From NCBI RefSeq assembly GCF_023074075.1, contig NZ_JADPKT010000033.1, positions 248,001-312,000 on the forward strand: DNA of 64,000 bases. Reading direction: 5' to 3'. Within the stretch, counting starts at the first letter, position 1. Each line of letters opens with the position of its first letter. A program made the translations under genes and the position numbers. The DNA is from Bradyrhizobium sp. 138. Its GTDB lineage: Bacteria > Pseudomonadota > Alphaproteobacteria > Rhizobiales > Xanthobacteraceae. A model generated the notes under the pieces. That model saw nothing but the letters and a program-made list of their open reading frames with translations. It was not told where the DNA came from and did not search any database. Shown here in pieces: positions 50,692 to 61,800 of the stretch.

Positions 50692-51935
50692 CCGATCCTG
50701 GTGCCGTTGCGCTGCGGCTCGCCGCCAGGCAGGCAAGCTGGCTGTTCGAACGCGACGTTATGGCTGAGATCCCGCAAGTCGGTACGCCGACCGAATGACC
50801 ATAAAATCCAGCCGAGTTCGTAGCTACGGCACTCGAGTCGAACACCCACATTCGCGCTGTCGATTAGCTGTCCCCCGTTCTCGAGCCAGACGTTCTTGAT
50901 CGCACGCAAGACACGCGGCGCCTTGGTCATCAATTCACCCTTGCGGACCTGCGAACGGATCGTCAGGTTCAGTTCTGGCACGAGCATGGTCCGGCCTAGT
51001 TGGTTGTGACCCAGAACCCAGTTGAATCCCCTGACCAGGGCATCCCGCGCTCCCCGTCGTCCAAAGCGCTCGGCCCATTCCAGCAGCGCCGGGGCCATTC
51101 CATACTGATGGACCGAATAGATTTCGTAGAAATCGAGGATGCGGCCGCTCATCGCATCGAAGAACCACGGCCATTCGCCTTGTGGGCCTTGAAGCGCAAT
51201 CAGATCGCGCACGCAAGTGTCGGCCATGATGAGCGCGGACGCGTCGCCGGTGAATTCGCCGTACTGATAGCAGGCGATGGAGAGATATGTTTGCGTCGCA
51301 AACGACGCGAAACGGCGACGGAAACCGGACGGCGCGTCGAGAAACAATCCGGACTCGCCTTGGAAACGTTCCTTCAGGAAACGGTAGAGCGGGCCTGCGA
51401 AGCATAGCCACTCCTTCTCGCCTGCTCTCGCCTGCGCGATGACTCCCGTCAGCAGCATGCCCAGGTCCTGCGCCCGAAAGGCCTGCCACTGCGACTGATC
51501 CGAGAGAACTGCTCTCAGCTCGCGCCTGACCTGCTCCGGAATCGGAAGGCGGAGCTCCGCTGCGGCCCATAACGCCATGCCGAACGCATATTTGCGTACG
51601 GGAAGCGCGGTAAGGCTCATGGCATTTCGATAGAATATGTCCGGGAGATCAATATCGGCCGGAAGTTCCGTGACCCGCGACATCCCAAGCAAGACGTTGA
51701 GGGTATAGAATACGTCACTCTGCGGTAGCGACTCATTGGGCGAAGCGCGCCCATCGAGGTGATAAATATGCGACCAACGACGCTCTGAAGGCAGCCAGCA
51801 GCGTTCAAGCCCCTTGAGCGCATAGTTCACCAGAGGTGAGTTCGGTGCGGGCACTTTGATTGCAGCGGGCGCTATGAACTTCACACCAGAATTCGAACTG
51901 ATCATCATTGCCAGCACCATTGCAAATTCGGTCAA
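50688..51935 (-). CDS. Unknown all-helical protein coupled to a type I secretion operon
   Basis: Not recognised with confidence. About 415 residues, rich in Trp, Tyr and helices ('FYTLNVLLGMSRVTELPADI', 'DSANVGVRLECRSYELGWIL', 'PWFFDAMSGRILDFYEIYSV'), recalling (alpha/alpha) barrel glycan-active proteins such as lyases or unsaturated-glucuronyl hydrolases; this is a weak structural guess. There is no signal peptide. The frame opens with TTG at 51935, overlapping the adaptor stop by 4 bases; a Met five codons later may be the true start. Coupling to the HlyD/ABC pair suggests it helps make, trim or tether the secreted adhesin or the polysaccharide. Confidence 0.68.
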   Translation of the reverse strand: MTEFAMVLAMMISSNSGVKFIAPAAIKVPAPNSPLVNYALKGLERCWLPSERRWSHIYHLDGRASPNESLPQSDVFYTLNVLLGMSRVTELPADIDLPDIFYRNAMSLTALPVRKYAFGMALWAAAELRLPIPEQVRRELRAVLSDQSQWQAFRAQDLGMLLTGVIAQARAGEKEWLCFAGPLYRFLKERFQGESGLFLDAPSGFRRRFASFATQTYLSIACYQYGEFTGDASALIMADTCVRDLIALQGPQGEWPWFFDAMSGRILDFYEIYSVHQYGMAPALLEWAERFGRRGARDALVRGFNWVLGHNQLGRTMLVPELNLTIRSQVRKGELMTKAPRVLRAIKNVWLENGGQLIDSANVGVRLECRSYELGWILWSFGRRTDLRDLSHNVAFEQPACLPGGEPQRNGTRIG

Positions 51936-53359
51936 TACTCCCGGATGCTTTCATCCAGGCCGCGAAGCAGAGGGTAAAGGAAGTATGAAATCACCGTTCG
52001 CTGTCCGACCTTCATCTCGGCCGTAACTGCCATACCGGGTATCAACTGAACGCGCCCGGACGGCAGCCGAAGGTGCGTGTCCCGCAGATCGATCAGTACG
52101 CGGTAATAGGGAGCTGACGACCGGCGCACACCTTCGGCCTTCGCCTCTGGCGAGAACGAGTCCTGACTAATGACTCCGACCTCGCCAGTAGCGGTGCCGT
52201 ACTTCTGAAATGGAAATGCCTCGAACTTCACTCGTACGGCCTGCCCGACCGCCACCTGCCCGATATCCCGTCCCTCGACATTGACCTCCGCCCGAAGTGT
52301 CTCATCCCGAGGGACCAGCACGAACAATGTCTCGGCTTCGCGAACCACCGAACCCACCGTCCGATTTGCGATGTCGAGCACCACCGCATCCGCCGGTGCA
52401 TTCAGCACGATCAGCTGCCGGCGGAGCTCCGCCTTTTTGAGCTCCTCGGCGGTGCCATTGCGCTTTGGCAATGTCTCGACCAGTTCCTGATAGGCAGCGC
52501 GGCGAAACTCGGCGGCGAACACCTTCTGGTCCGCACGGGCCTTGTCCAGGCGATGCGTGTTGTCGACGATGCTGCCACGGATTCGCGCCAGGTTGCTTTC
52601 GACTTCCAACCGCGCATCCCGTGATAGCAGGAAGTTCAGCCTTGAACCGACTTCCTTGGCCATCAACGCATTTCGCATGGCTTCAATGGACTGCATCGTG
52701 TCCAGCCGTTGGGCCAGCACCAACTCCTCGTTCTGAGCCGTTTTTAGATTGGCCCGTGCGGACGCAATCTGCGCGTCATAGTTCTGGATCTGAAGGTCGT
52801 ACGCCGCCTTCCTCTGCAGGAATACCCGTCTCTGCAGAGCTTGGTCGGCGTTCGCCGTCTCATCGACGCCGTAGTCGGCGCCGTCCAACTCGGCTCGAAG
52901 TCGATCGATGGAGGCGTCGAAACCCGCCAGGCGGGCGCGCAGTTGAGCGAGATCGGCTTGAGAGAACGTCGGGTCGAGTACCGCAAGCACGTCACCGCGA
53001 TTAACGACGTCGCCGGCCTTGACCCGAATCTCCCGAATGACCGACGTTTCCAGCGGCTGTACGACCAGGTTGGGACGCGTCGTGATCAACCTGCCCTGTG
53101 CAGTCACAATCATATCAACGCGAGACAGGCATGCGAATGTGATCGCCGCAGCGATCAGGGCAACGACACAATAGAGCGTGATCCGTCCCACCCGCGGTGG
53201 CGTCAGCTGCTCGATCTCGGCTGCGTCTGACTGAAATTGAGCCACAATGCGAGAGCCTGTGGGCGCCGACCTCGAAAGGGGGCGTCTCGTCCGGGGACCG
53301 GACGGAGGCCCGGATCTGCCCCGGGCCGCTTCAGCTCTGGTCTTGTCAGCCGCACTCAT
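51932..53359 (-). CDS. HlyD-family secretion adaptor (second system)
   Basis: A 475-residue membrane fusion protein. A Pro/Arg-rich cytoplasmic stretch of ~60 residues precedes one transmembrane helix ('LYCVVALIAAAITFACLSRV'), then the lipoyl half ('VIREIRVKAGDVVNRGDVLA'), a long coiled coil with many Ala, Gln, Arg and Glu (~residues 130-300), the second half ('LNAPADAVVLDIANRTVGSV') and the barrel with 'IPGMAVTAEMKVGQRTVISY', the HlyD C-terminal mark. It bridges the ABC protein at 53356 to an outer-membrane channel not found here. The ATG at 53359 overlaps the ABC stop as ATGA. Confidence 0.93.
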   Translation of the reverse strand: MSAADKTRAEAARGRSGPPSGPRTRRPLSRSAPTGSRIVAQFQSDAAEIEQLTPPRVGRITLYCVVALIAAAITFACLSRVDMIVTAQGRLITTRPNLVVQPLETSVIREIRVKAGDVVNRGDVLAVLDPTFSQADLAQLRARLAGFDASIDRLRAELDGADYGVDETANADQALQRRVFLQRKAAYDLQIQNYDAQIASARANLKTAQNEELVLAQRLDTMQSIEAMRNALMAKEVGSRLNFLLSRDARLEVESNLARIRGSIVDNTHRLDKARADQKVFAAEFRRAAYQELVETLPKRNGTAEELKKAELRRQLIVLNAPADAVVLDIANRTVGSVVREAETLFVLVPRDETLRAEVNVEGRDIGQVAVGQAVRVKFEAFPFQKYGTATGEVGVISQDSFSPEAKAEGVRRSSAPYYRVLIDLRDTHLRLPSGRVQLIPGMAVTAEMKVGQRTVISYFLYPLLRGLDESIREY

Positions 53360-55560
53360 GCGACCTGCCTCGTCTGCTGATTCCAGAGATGCCTGTAGAA
53401 GGTGCACTTCGACAGCAGCGCGTCATGACGATCCACATCGACAATCCGTCCACGGTCGATCACCAAGATCTGGCTTGCGTCCGACAGCATCGAAAGCCGG
53501 TGCGATACGACGATGACGGTTCGTCCTTCCGCGATACGTCGTAGATTGCGCCGAATGATCGCTTCGCTCTCGGAATCCAGCGCGCTGGTGGCTTCATCGA
53601 GGATCAGGATACGCGGGTTGACGATCAAGGCGCGCGCGATGGCAAGCCGCTGCCTTTGCCCGCCCGACAGATTCGATGCCTGCTCCTCGAGCATGGTATC
53701 GAACCCCCTCGGCAGCCGCTCGATGAACTCGTCGGCTCCGGCGAGCTGGGCTGCCCTGACAACTTCGTCGAAGGTGGCATCACGCTTCACGCAAGCGATA
53801 TTCTCGCGGACCGTGCCCCGGAACAGGAAATTTTCCTGGAGTACGACCCCGAGATTGCACCGTAGATGCGTGAGATCGATCTCGCGCGAATCATGGCCGT
53901 CAATCCGCAGCAATCCCTGCTGTATCGGATACATTCCCGCGATCAATCGCGTCAGCGTCGTCTTGCCCGAACCGCTCCGGCCGACAATCCCAAAGATCGC
54001 CCCGGGAGCGATTGAAAACGACACATCGTCCAACGCCGGCGCACCCTCGCCATAGCGGAACGTGACGTTTTCAAACTCGATCTGCCCGGCGAAGTCGGGT
54101 CGCAGGCCCTCGCGACGACCATCCCGTTCCAGTTCCCGGTTCATGACCTCGCCGAGCATCTTAACCGCGAGCGCGACCTCCTGATATTCGTGAACCATGG
54201 TCACCATCTGCACCAGCGGGCCCGAAACGCGCCCCGCCAGCATGTTGAAGGCGACCAGCGCGCCGATCGTCATCTCACCGCCGAAGACGTCGAGCGCGCC
54301 CAGGGCCACGATGCCGAGCGTCATCATCTTCTCGAGAAAGCCGGTCAGCGCCTGAGCGCCTGCCGAGATCTTTTCAACGCCAAACCGCATCGATACCGAT
54401 TGCGCGCAGCGATCGTCCCATGCCCTGTTCTGGCTGGGCTCCATGGCCAACGATTTCACCGTGCGCATCCCGTGCACGGTCTCGACCAGAAGTGCCTGGC
54501 GTTCGGCTTCGGCCTGATAGAGCTGGTAGAGCCGTCGTCGGAACGGTCCCATCAAAATCGCAATCACGCTCCCGCTGACGGCGGTGAACGCCAGCACAAC
54601 GCAGGTCAGCTTGACGCTATAGAGCGAGAGGACAGGCAGGAAGACAAACAACGAAAGCGCGTCCAAGCCGGTCAGGAAAAGCCGACCGGTCAGAAATTCG
54701 CGGATCCGCCCGGCTTGCTGCATGTGCTTGACCAGAACGCCGGCCGAGATGCGCTCAAAGAAGGTTACGGGAAGTCCCAAAAGATGCCGAAATGTCTTGG
54801 TCGCAACCCGGATGTCGATCTTGTTCGTGGCATACAGCAACAGGTAACGACGCAAAAAGCTGAATATGGCGTCGAAGGACAGCGCAATGATCGCGCCAGC
54901 CGAGAGCACGTAGAGTGTCGTGAGGCTCTCGTGCACGAGAACCTTGTCGATCACGAGTTGAAAGAAGATCGGAAGCGCCAGGCCCAGCGCATAGAGGAAC
55001 ACCGCAGCAATTGCGACGTCAGAAAATAGCCGCCACTCCCGCAGCATTTCGGGTACGAACCAGCGTAGCCCGAAGTGTGTCTGGCCCTGCGATGGAGAGC
55101 TCTCGCGCTTGAACAGAACGGCCGTTCCGGACCACCTGGCGCAAAAGCGGTCCGCGTCGATCAGCAGGTGCTCTCCCCTTCGCTCGGCCAGAGGGTCGAG
55201 GACCGTTACAGCGTCGCATTCCGGTCCAGCGCCGACCACGAGGACCCAGTTCAGGTTCGAGAGCTGGACAAGCGCCGGATAGGCTTCGCCGAGCTGGCAT
55301 ATCGCCTTCCAATCGAGCTGCGCCGTGCGGGCACGAAGGCCTGCATCATGCGCCATGCGCAGCACGAGATCGGTCGAGATGCCGGTCTCGTCGACAGCAT
55401 AGGCGTGCCGCAGGCGGTCGGAAGGCAGATCGATACCGTGATGGGCAGCGACCCTCGACAGGCATTCAAGTGCGGTTTGAGCAGCCCGACGCGGCTCGTC
55501 CTCCGACGTAGGCGGTGCCGGTTCACGCCTGTCAATTTCAACGGAAGTTGGTTGAGACAT
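53356..55560 (-). CDS. Type I secretion ABC transporter with degenerate C39-like domain (HlyB type)
   Basis: A 734-residue half-transporter. Residues ~25-155 form a C39-peptidase-like domain without the catalytic Cys and His (the region reads 'TALECLSRVAAHHGIDLPSD' and 'SNLNWVLVVGAG'), as in HlyB, where it binds rather than cuts the cargo. Six helices follow, then the ATPase: Walker A 'IVGRSGSGKTTLTRLIAG', signature 'NLSGGQRQRLAIARALI', Walker B 'ILILDEATSALD'. It is a different class from the PrtD-like transporter at 26077. The ATG at 55560 overlaps the small upstream gene by 23 bases. The big adhesin gene upstream is the likely cargo. Confidence 0.93.
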   Translation of the reverse strand: MSQPTSVEIDRREPAPPTSEDEPRRAAQTALECLSRVAAHHGIDLPSDRLRHAYAVDETGISTDLVLRMAHDAGLRARTAQLDWKAICQLGEAYPALVQLSNLNWVLVVGAGPECDAVTVLDPLAERRGEHLLIDADRFCARWSGTAVLFKRESSPSQGQTHFGLRWFVPEMLREWRLFSDVAIAAVFLYALGLALPIFFQLVIDKVLVHESLTTLYVLSAGAIIALSFDAIFSFLRRYLLLYATNKIDIRVATKTFRHLLGLPVTFFERISAGVLVKHMQQAGRIREFLTGRLFLTGLDALSLFVFLPVLSLYSVKLTCVVLAFTAVSGSVIAILMGPFRRRLYQLYQAEAERQALLVETVHGMRTVKSLAMEPSQNRAWDDRCAQSVSMRFGVEKISAGAQALTGFLEKMMTLGIVALGALDVFGGEMTIGALVAFNMLAGRVSGPLVQMVTMVHEYQEVALAVKMLGEVMNRELERDGRREGLRPDFAGQIEFENVTFRYGEGAPALDDVSFSIAPGAIFGIVGRSGSGKTTLTRLIAGMYPIQQGLLRIDGHDSREIDLTHLRCNLGVVLQENFLFRGTVRENIACVKRDATFDEVVRAAQLAGADEFIERLPRGFDTMLEEQASNLSGGQRQRLAIARALIVNPRILILDEATSALDSESEAIIRRNLRRIAEGRTVIVVSHRLSMLSDASQILVIDRGRIVDVDRHDALLSKCTFYRHLWNQQTRQVA

Positions 55561-55873
55561 TTGGAGATCGTAAGTTGTCCGAAACTGGCGAGGCAGGCTC
55601 GGCTCGCGCGCTCGCCTGTGGTGAAGCAATCGACCCTCTCGGCCGAGAGCGCTGGACGACCCCGGCGTCGACCAGCCCCTGAAGCGCGTTCTGCATCACC
55701 TCTACGGAGTTCGCGAAGGACTCCACGGAGAAGATCAGCCTTTGGCGGAAGACTTTCTTGGGCGCGTTGTTGGCGTCCCGTTCCGTGGGCGACAGACTGA
55801 TCAGGTCGACCCGCACGATCGATCCGCCAATCGTGACCTCGTCCACCCCATCGGTATAGATCTCGGCATGCAT
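55538..55873 (-). CDS. Small hypothetical protein between adhesin and ABC transporter genes
   Basis: A 111-residue protein, not recognised. It begins 'MHAEIYTDGVDEVTIGGSIV', with strands 'RVDLISLSPTERDANNAPKK' and 'FRQRLIFSVESFANSVEVMQ', then an Arg/Ser-rich tail. The ATG at 55873 has AGGAG upstream, only 10 bases after the adhesin stop, and the end overlaps the ABC start, so it belongs to the operon. Its place suggests a chaperone-like or regulatory partner of the exported adhesin, which is inference from position only. Confidence 0.7.
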   Translation of the reverse strand: MHAEIYTDGVDEVTIGGSIVRVDLISLSPTERDANNAPKKVFRQRLIFSVESFANSVEVMQNALQGLVDAGVVQRSRPRGSIASPQASARAEPASPVSDNLRSPNVSTNFR

Positions 55874-55883
55874 TGTGGTTCTC

Positions 55884-58800
55884 CTATGCTGCGAGTTGCG
55901 GCCTGAAGAGGACGTCAACCGCGTAGCTCGTCGCGTTGAAGGTGTTGGTAGGGAAGAGGCTTCCGGATCCGTACGCGTAGACGCCGTTCCCCCCGCTGGA
56001 CGCGGACGAGGGGGCGGTCAATGGTCCGTTGGTTACCGAACTGGCAAATAGATTCGGATCGTCCGAGTAGTTTCCCGCAGTGTGGTACGAGGCGATATAG
56101 GTCGTGCCCGCCGTAATGGTGACCGGCGTCGCAAAGTTGACCTGCTGCCAGCCACTCGCCGTCTCATTGGTAAATGTGGCCGTCGCCAACAGGGTGCCGG
56201 TGCTGCTCCAAAGATCGGCGACGTGAGTGCCGGTATTGGACGGTCCCTTGTAGAAGCGCAGCCCCATGACGTCGCCAGTGGTGGACGCCTGGAACTTCAT
56301 ACCGAGCTCGACCGAATTAGGATCATTCACCGTCACCACGCTGGGCGTCGGATTCGAGCTGAACAGGCTTACAGTGCTTGCTGACGGAACGTGAACGGTC
56401 ACGGCCGCGCTTGCGATCGCCGTCCCACCCCGACCGTCCGAGATCGTATAGTTGAACGAGGCCGGCCCGCTGTAATTGTTCGCCGATGTGAACGTCACCG
56501 TATTGCTCTGGGTGCTGAAGCTGACGGTGCCATTGACGGCTCCACTGACCCCTGTGATCGTCAACGCGTCTCCATTCGGATCGGTATCGTTGGCAAGCAG
56601 CGACGCACCTGAGATGCTCAGCGGAACCCCTTGGGTCGCGTTGAAGCCGCTGTCGTTGTTGGCGATGGGCGACTGGTTCGTGCCGCCGCTCGCATTGCTG
56701 AACACGACATCGACCCAATAATTCGTCGCGTTGAATGTGCTGGTCGGGAACAGATTGCCCGTTCCGTAGGTGTACACACCATTGTTGCTCGCGGAAGCAG
56801 TAAGCGGCCCATTCGTGCGTGCGGTGGTGAAGTAGTTCGATGTAACCGCATAACGGCCGTTGCTGTGGAAGCTTGCGATGTAGGTGGTTCCGGCCGCAAT
56901 CGAGACGGGGCTGTTGAATGCGAGGGTTTGCCAACCGGTGCTGGTCTCGTTGGAGAAGGTTGCGCTCGCGAGGAGCGTTCCCGTGCTGCTCCACAGTGAG
57001 CCTGTGTGGGTGCCCGTGTCGTTCGCACTCTTGTAGTATTTGATCCCGGTAATCGTGCCAGCCGCGGAAGACGTAAACCGTACGCCGAGATTGACCTGGG
57101 ATGTGTCGGACGTCGACAGCACCGAAGGAGTATCGGAAGCCGAGAACAAGCTGACCGTCGAGGGGGCTGTGCCCACCGCAATGTTGAACGTCTCGCTGGC
57201 CGTGAGGCCACCAAGATCGGTCGCGCTGGCTTTCACGCCGAGCGTGCCGACATCGGCCGACGTCGGTGTACCGCTGAAGGTCCGGGTCGAGGCGTTGAAG
57301 GTCAGCCAGGCCGGTAGTGCCGAACCGTCGGCGGCGGTTGCGGTGTAGCTGAGCGAATCGCCCGAATCGACGTCGGTGAACGTGGCGGCGGGCAACGTCA
57401 GGGAGAACGCTGAACCCACCGTGGCGGTTTGGTTGCCGGTCTGCGCCGCCAGCACCGGCGCATCGTTCGCACCGTGAAGCGTGATCGTGAGCGTGGTCGA
57501 GGATGTAGCACCGGCGGCATCACGCATCGTGTAGTTGAAGACGTCCGTCAGCGTGTTGGTCGAAAGCCGCAGGGCTTGGATGGCGGGGTCGGTTTCATTG
57601 ACGGTATAGGCGAAAGCACCTGAAGCATTGAGCACGAGGCTTCCGTGCGCTCCATTCAGCGCCGATCCCAGCGTGCCGGAAGTCGAACCGAAGCTGACGG
57701 CAGTCACGGTCTTGGTATCGCTCGCGTCTGGATCGGTGTCGTTGGTCAGTACGTTTCCGGTGGCGGATGAACCGCCGCTGCCGTTATTGACACCGCCCTT
57801 CTCGGTCGCGTCGCCCGCGTCGGCGACGGCGGTTGGCGAGGCGTTCGGGGTGGTCGTCACGACAATGTTGAACGTTTCGCTTGCGGTAAGGCTGCCGAGA
57901 TCCGTTACACTTGCCTTCACACCAAGCGTGCCGACGTCGGCTGACGATGGTGTACCGCTAAAGGTTCGGGTTGATGCGTCAAAGGTGAGCCAGGCAGGAA
58001 GTGCGGACCCGCTAGCCGTTGTCGCGGCGTAAGTGAGCGAGTCGGCGGAATCGACATCGGTGAACGTGCCCGCCGGCAGCGTTAGCGAGAACGCCGAACC
58101 CACTGTCGCGGTTTGGTTGGCTGTCTGGACCGCGAGCACCGGCGCATCGTTGGCGCCGTGGATGGTGATCGTGAGCGTGGTCGAGGATGTCGCGCCGGCT
58201 GCATCACGCATCGTGTAGTTGAAGATGTCCGTCAGCGTGTTGCTCGCAAGCCGCAGCGCCTGCACGGCGGGATCAGTCTCGTTGACCGTATAGGTGAAGG
58301 TACCTGAGGCGTTGAGCACGAGATTTCCATGCGCGCCATTCAAGGCTGAGCCGAGCGTGCCGGAGGTCGAACCGAAGCTGACTGCGGTCACCGTCTTCGT
58401 ATCGCCCGCGTCCGGATCGGTGTCGTTGGTCAGGACGTTTCCCGTGGCCAGCGAACCGCCGGCGCCGTTATTGACGCCGCCCTTCTCGGTGGCGTCGCCG
58501 GTGTCGGCCACGGCGGTCGGCGGCCCATTCGTGCCGGACGATCCGTTGAAAACCACGTCAACGTAGTAGTTGGTCGACTTGTAGACGTTGGTCGGGAATG
58601 GCGCGCCGGTTCCGTAGGCGTACACTCCATTTCCGGCCGCTGGTGCGCTCAGTTGGCCGTTCGCAACTGAGTTCGTGAAATAGTTCTGAGTGTCGGAATA
58701 ATTGCCGCTGGTGTGGTAGGACGCGACATATGTCGTTCCCGCGGAAATGGCGATCGGGCTCGCGAAGCTGACCTGCTGCCATCCGCTGGCCGTCTCCCCC

Positions 58801-61800
58801 GTGAAGGTCGCCGTAGCAAGGAGCGTTCCCGTCGAGCTCCAGAGATGCGCGACATGGGTACCGGTATTCGCTGATCCCTTGTAGAAGCGCAGGCCGGTTA
58901 TCGTTCCGTTCACCGAAGCGGAGAACTTGATGCCGAGTTCGACGGAGCTCGCATCACCCGAATTCACCACGCTGGGCACATCGTTGGTACCGAACAGGCT
59001 TTGCGCGGAAACCGGATAGTTGACGTTGAGGAGAACCTGGCCGGTACCGGTGGCCTCGCTCGTATCAGTGATCGTATAGGAGAATTGCGCCGGTCCGGCG
59101 TAATTCGTGGTCGGAGTAAACGTCACTATCTGGGTCTGAGCGTTGTAGCTTACGCTCCCGTTGATCGGGCTGCTCACGCCGGTGATCGAGAACGACAGGC
59201 CGGCCGGATCCGTATCATTGGCGAGCAGCGCCGATGCCGGAATCGTCAGGACACCGTTTTGGGTTACGTTAAAGCCGCTGTCATTGTTGGCCTGTGGCTG
59301 CTGGCTTGTATTCCCGAAGACGACATCCACCCAATAATTTTGAGCCTTCACAATCGAAACAGTGTTCGGGAAAAGCGGTCCGGGGCCGTAGGCATAGACA
59401 CCGTTGAGGCCGCTGCCTGTCGCCGTCAGCGGACCGAGGGTATGGCCGCCATTGTTGAAATAGAAATCCGTCGTAGAGTACTGCCCGGTATTCGTGTGAT
59501 AGGAGGCGATGTAGGTGACCCCGGCCTGCACATGGACCGGTGTCGCGAAATTCACCTGTTGCCAACCACTCGCGGTTTCGTTGGTGAACGTTGCGCTCGC
59601 CAGCAGTACGCCGTTCGTCGTCCAGAGATCGCCCAGATGCGTCCCTGTGTTCTGCGGCCCCTTGTAGAACCGGATGCCAGTGACGTCGCCCGACTCGGCG
59701 GCGACGAATTTCACACCCAATTCCACAGCCGCGGCGTCGTTATTTGTGATCACGGCCGGCGTATCGGTCGGACTGAAAATCGTCAGGTTCGACGAAGGCG
59801 TGACGGTGTAAGCAGCGCCCGGACCAGCCGCCTCGAGGTTCAGGCTGTCGTCCACCGCCCTGCTTTTGATGCTGTACTGGCCGGAAGCGCCAGCGGAGAA
59901 TGTATACGACCACGTCACATTCGCGATGCCGACCCTGCTGCTGGCGGGATGCCACGTCTGTCCGCTGTCGGTCGAGACTTCAACACCGCCGATGACGCCG
60001 CCCGCATCGCTCGCCGATCCTGTGACGGTGACCGATTGGCCTTCCGGGATGCTGCTGGCCGACACGTTTGTGATGGTGGACGTTGGGGCAGTGTGATCGG
60101 TCGATTGGGCAGCGATTATCAGACTTGCTTGCAAAGTCGCGGGCTGCACGCCCATGTCGGCGAGCACATTGACTGTTGCTTGCTGGACGTTCGGATCAAT
60201 CGGCGTTGCGGACCCAGTGTGCTGGTCGTGATCGGAGGCGAGGCCCCACGACCAGAACACCGTACCGGCCCCGAAAACAAGGGCACCGCTGACCGGGTCA
60301 CGAAACTCGACCAGATTATGAGTTGCCGTTCCGTTACCGGTGGTGTTGCCGTAGTCGAGGAGATACTGGCCGGTGATCTGCAGTGTCGAAGACGACACAC
60401 TGACAAGTCCAGCCGGGCGGAAGCCGTTATCCGGCGACACATCCCACTCATAGCCGAGCAGGTTCTGTACAAGCGAGGCGGTTTGGCCCACCGGCGTATT
60501 GGCGACCGACGTATTGCGCCAGAAGCGCAGATTCGTCATGTCGTACGGAATCTGGATAATATCCGTGCGATTGGAGTCCACCTGAAAGAGCTGGCCAGTG
60601 AGGGCATTGGAAGGGGTACCCGACAGGCCTCCGGTCGACGCGAAGCGCGCGTCCATGAAAGTGCCAGTCGCCGTTCCAGTTGGGTCAATCAACTGATTGG
60701 CGTGGGTGTCCTTGTACGAGATCAGGGTGCGGTTGGCCGTCTGGCTGGCATCGATGCTGGGCGCGAGTCTCGTTTGCCAATACACCTCGTTACCGCTGAG
60801 AAACATCAGATTGACGCCGGCATGGCCGGCCGCCTGGACGTTGGAGAACTGGCTGTCGGTCCAATATTCATCGTGGCCGACATCCATGTAGACCTGATGG
60901 TTGAGCAGGAGCGATCCGTTGGTGGCCGCATCGATGCCTGAAATGTAGGAGACGTCGTATCCGTTCTGCTCGAGCCAGTAGATCGCCGGATACTCGGCCG
61001 AGAACACCATGTCGTTGGAAGAACTCGCGAGCCCGCCGTCGCGCGTCGTGATCGGACGATTGTAGCTCACGGCGTAAGCGGAGCCGTCCACGCCAGGTCC
61101 GTTGCCGAAGTAGAGATTGGCCCCGCCCCAGGGGTTGTAGGCCTGCCAGGTCTGATCGGCGGTCTGGAACACGATCGCGCTTTGCGAGGCATCATTGCGG
61201 ACCACGAACGGAATTTGAAACACCTGTGTTCCGTCGATCACGTTGGCAATGTATACGCCAGAAACCGCGTCGGTGGGCACGTTCCAGGAGTCGGTCACGC
61301 TCCAATTGCCGGCATCGACGAGGCCGGTCGAGCTGTCTTTCAACGGCGCCGGTTGCACGACGGAGGTCGCAGCCTGATGCTGCACCGTCGTAACCAGCCT
61401 GGCGCCGTTGCCGCCGTAGTAACCAAGCCGATAGATATCGATGCGATAGTTCGGCGCGCCTGTCTGGTTGTTGATCTTGAATTGAACGGTGCTGCCGACA
61501 TTGGTGCTTATCGCCGTCGTGAATCCCTGGATTCGGGTCGAGTTTGCGCCGACATTGATCTGCCAGATGCTCGGCGATGTGCCTTGTTTCTGATTTTCCA
61601 AAACGATCGGGTTCGTAACTGGGTCTGCAACGAGGGTGCCGCCCTGTCCATCGCTTGCGAAGGTCCAGTTCTCATCCTGTCCGGAGAACAGCAGAGTGAC
61701 ATTGCCCGCCCCATTGCTGAAATCGACTGTGCTGATGTTTGAGCTCCGGTCGTAGTGAACCGACGCTGACATCGTCGACGTGAAAGCGAAATCCCTGAGG

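Noticed and set aside
59001..60941. A 646-residue plus-strand reading frame
   Set aside because: It is antisense to the giant adhesin, with Arg/His-rich composition and no motifs. The same applies to antisense frames at 28677-29855, 42017-43186, 46423-48024 and 47972-49252.
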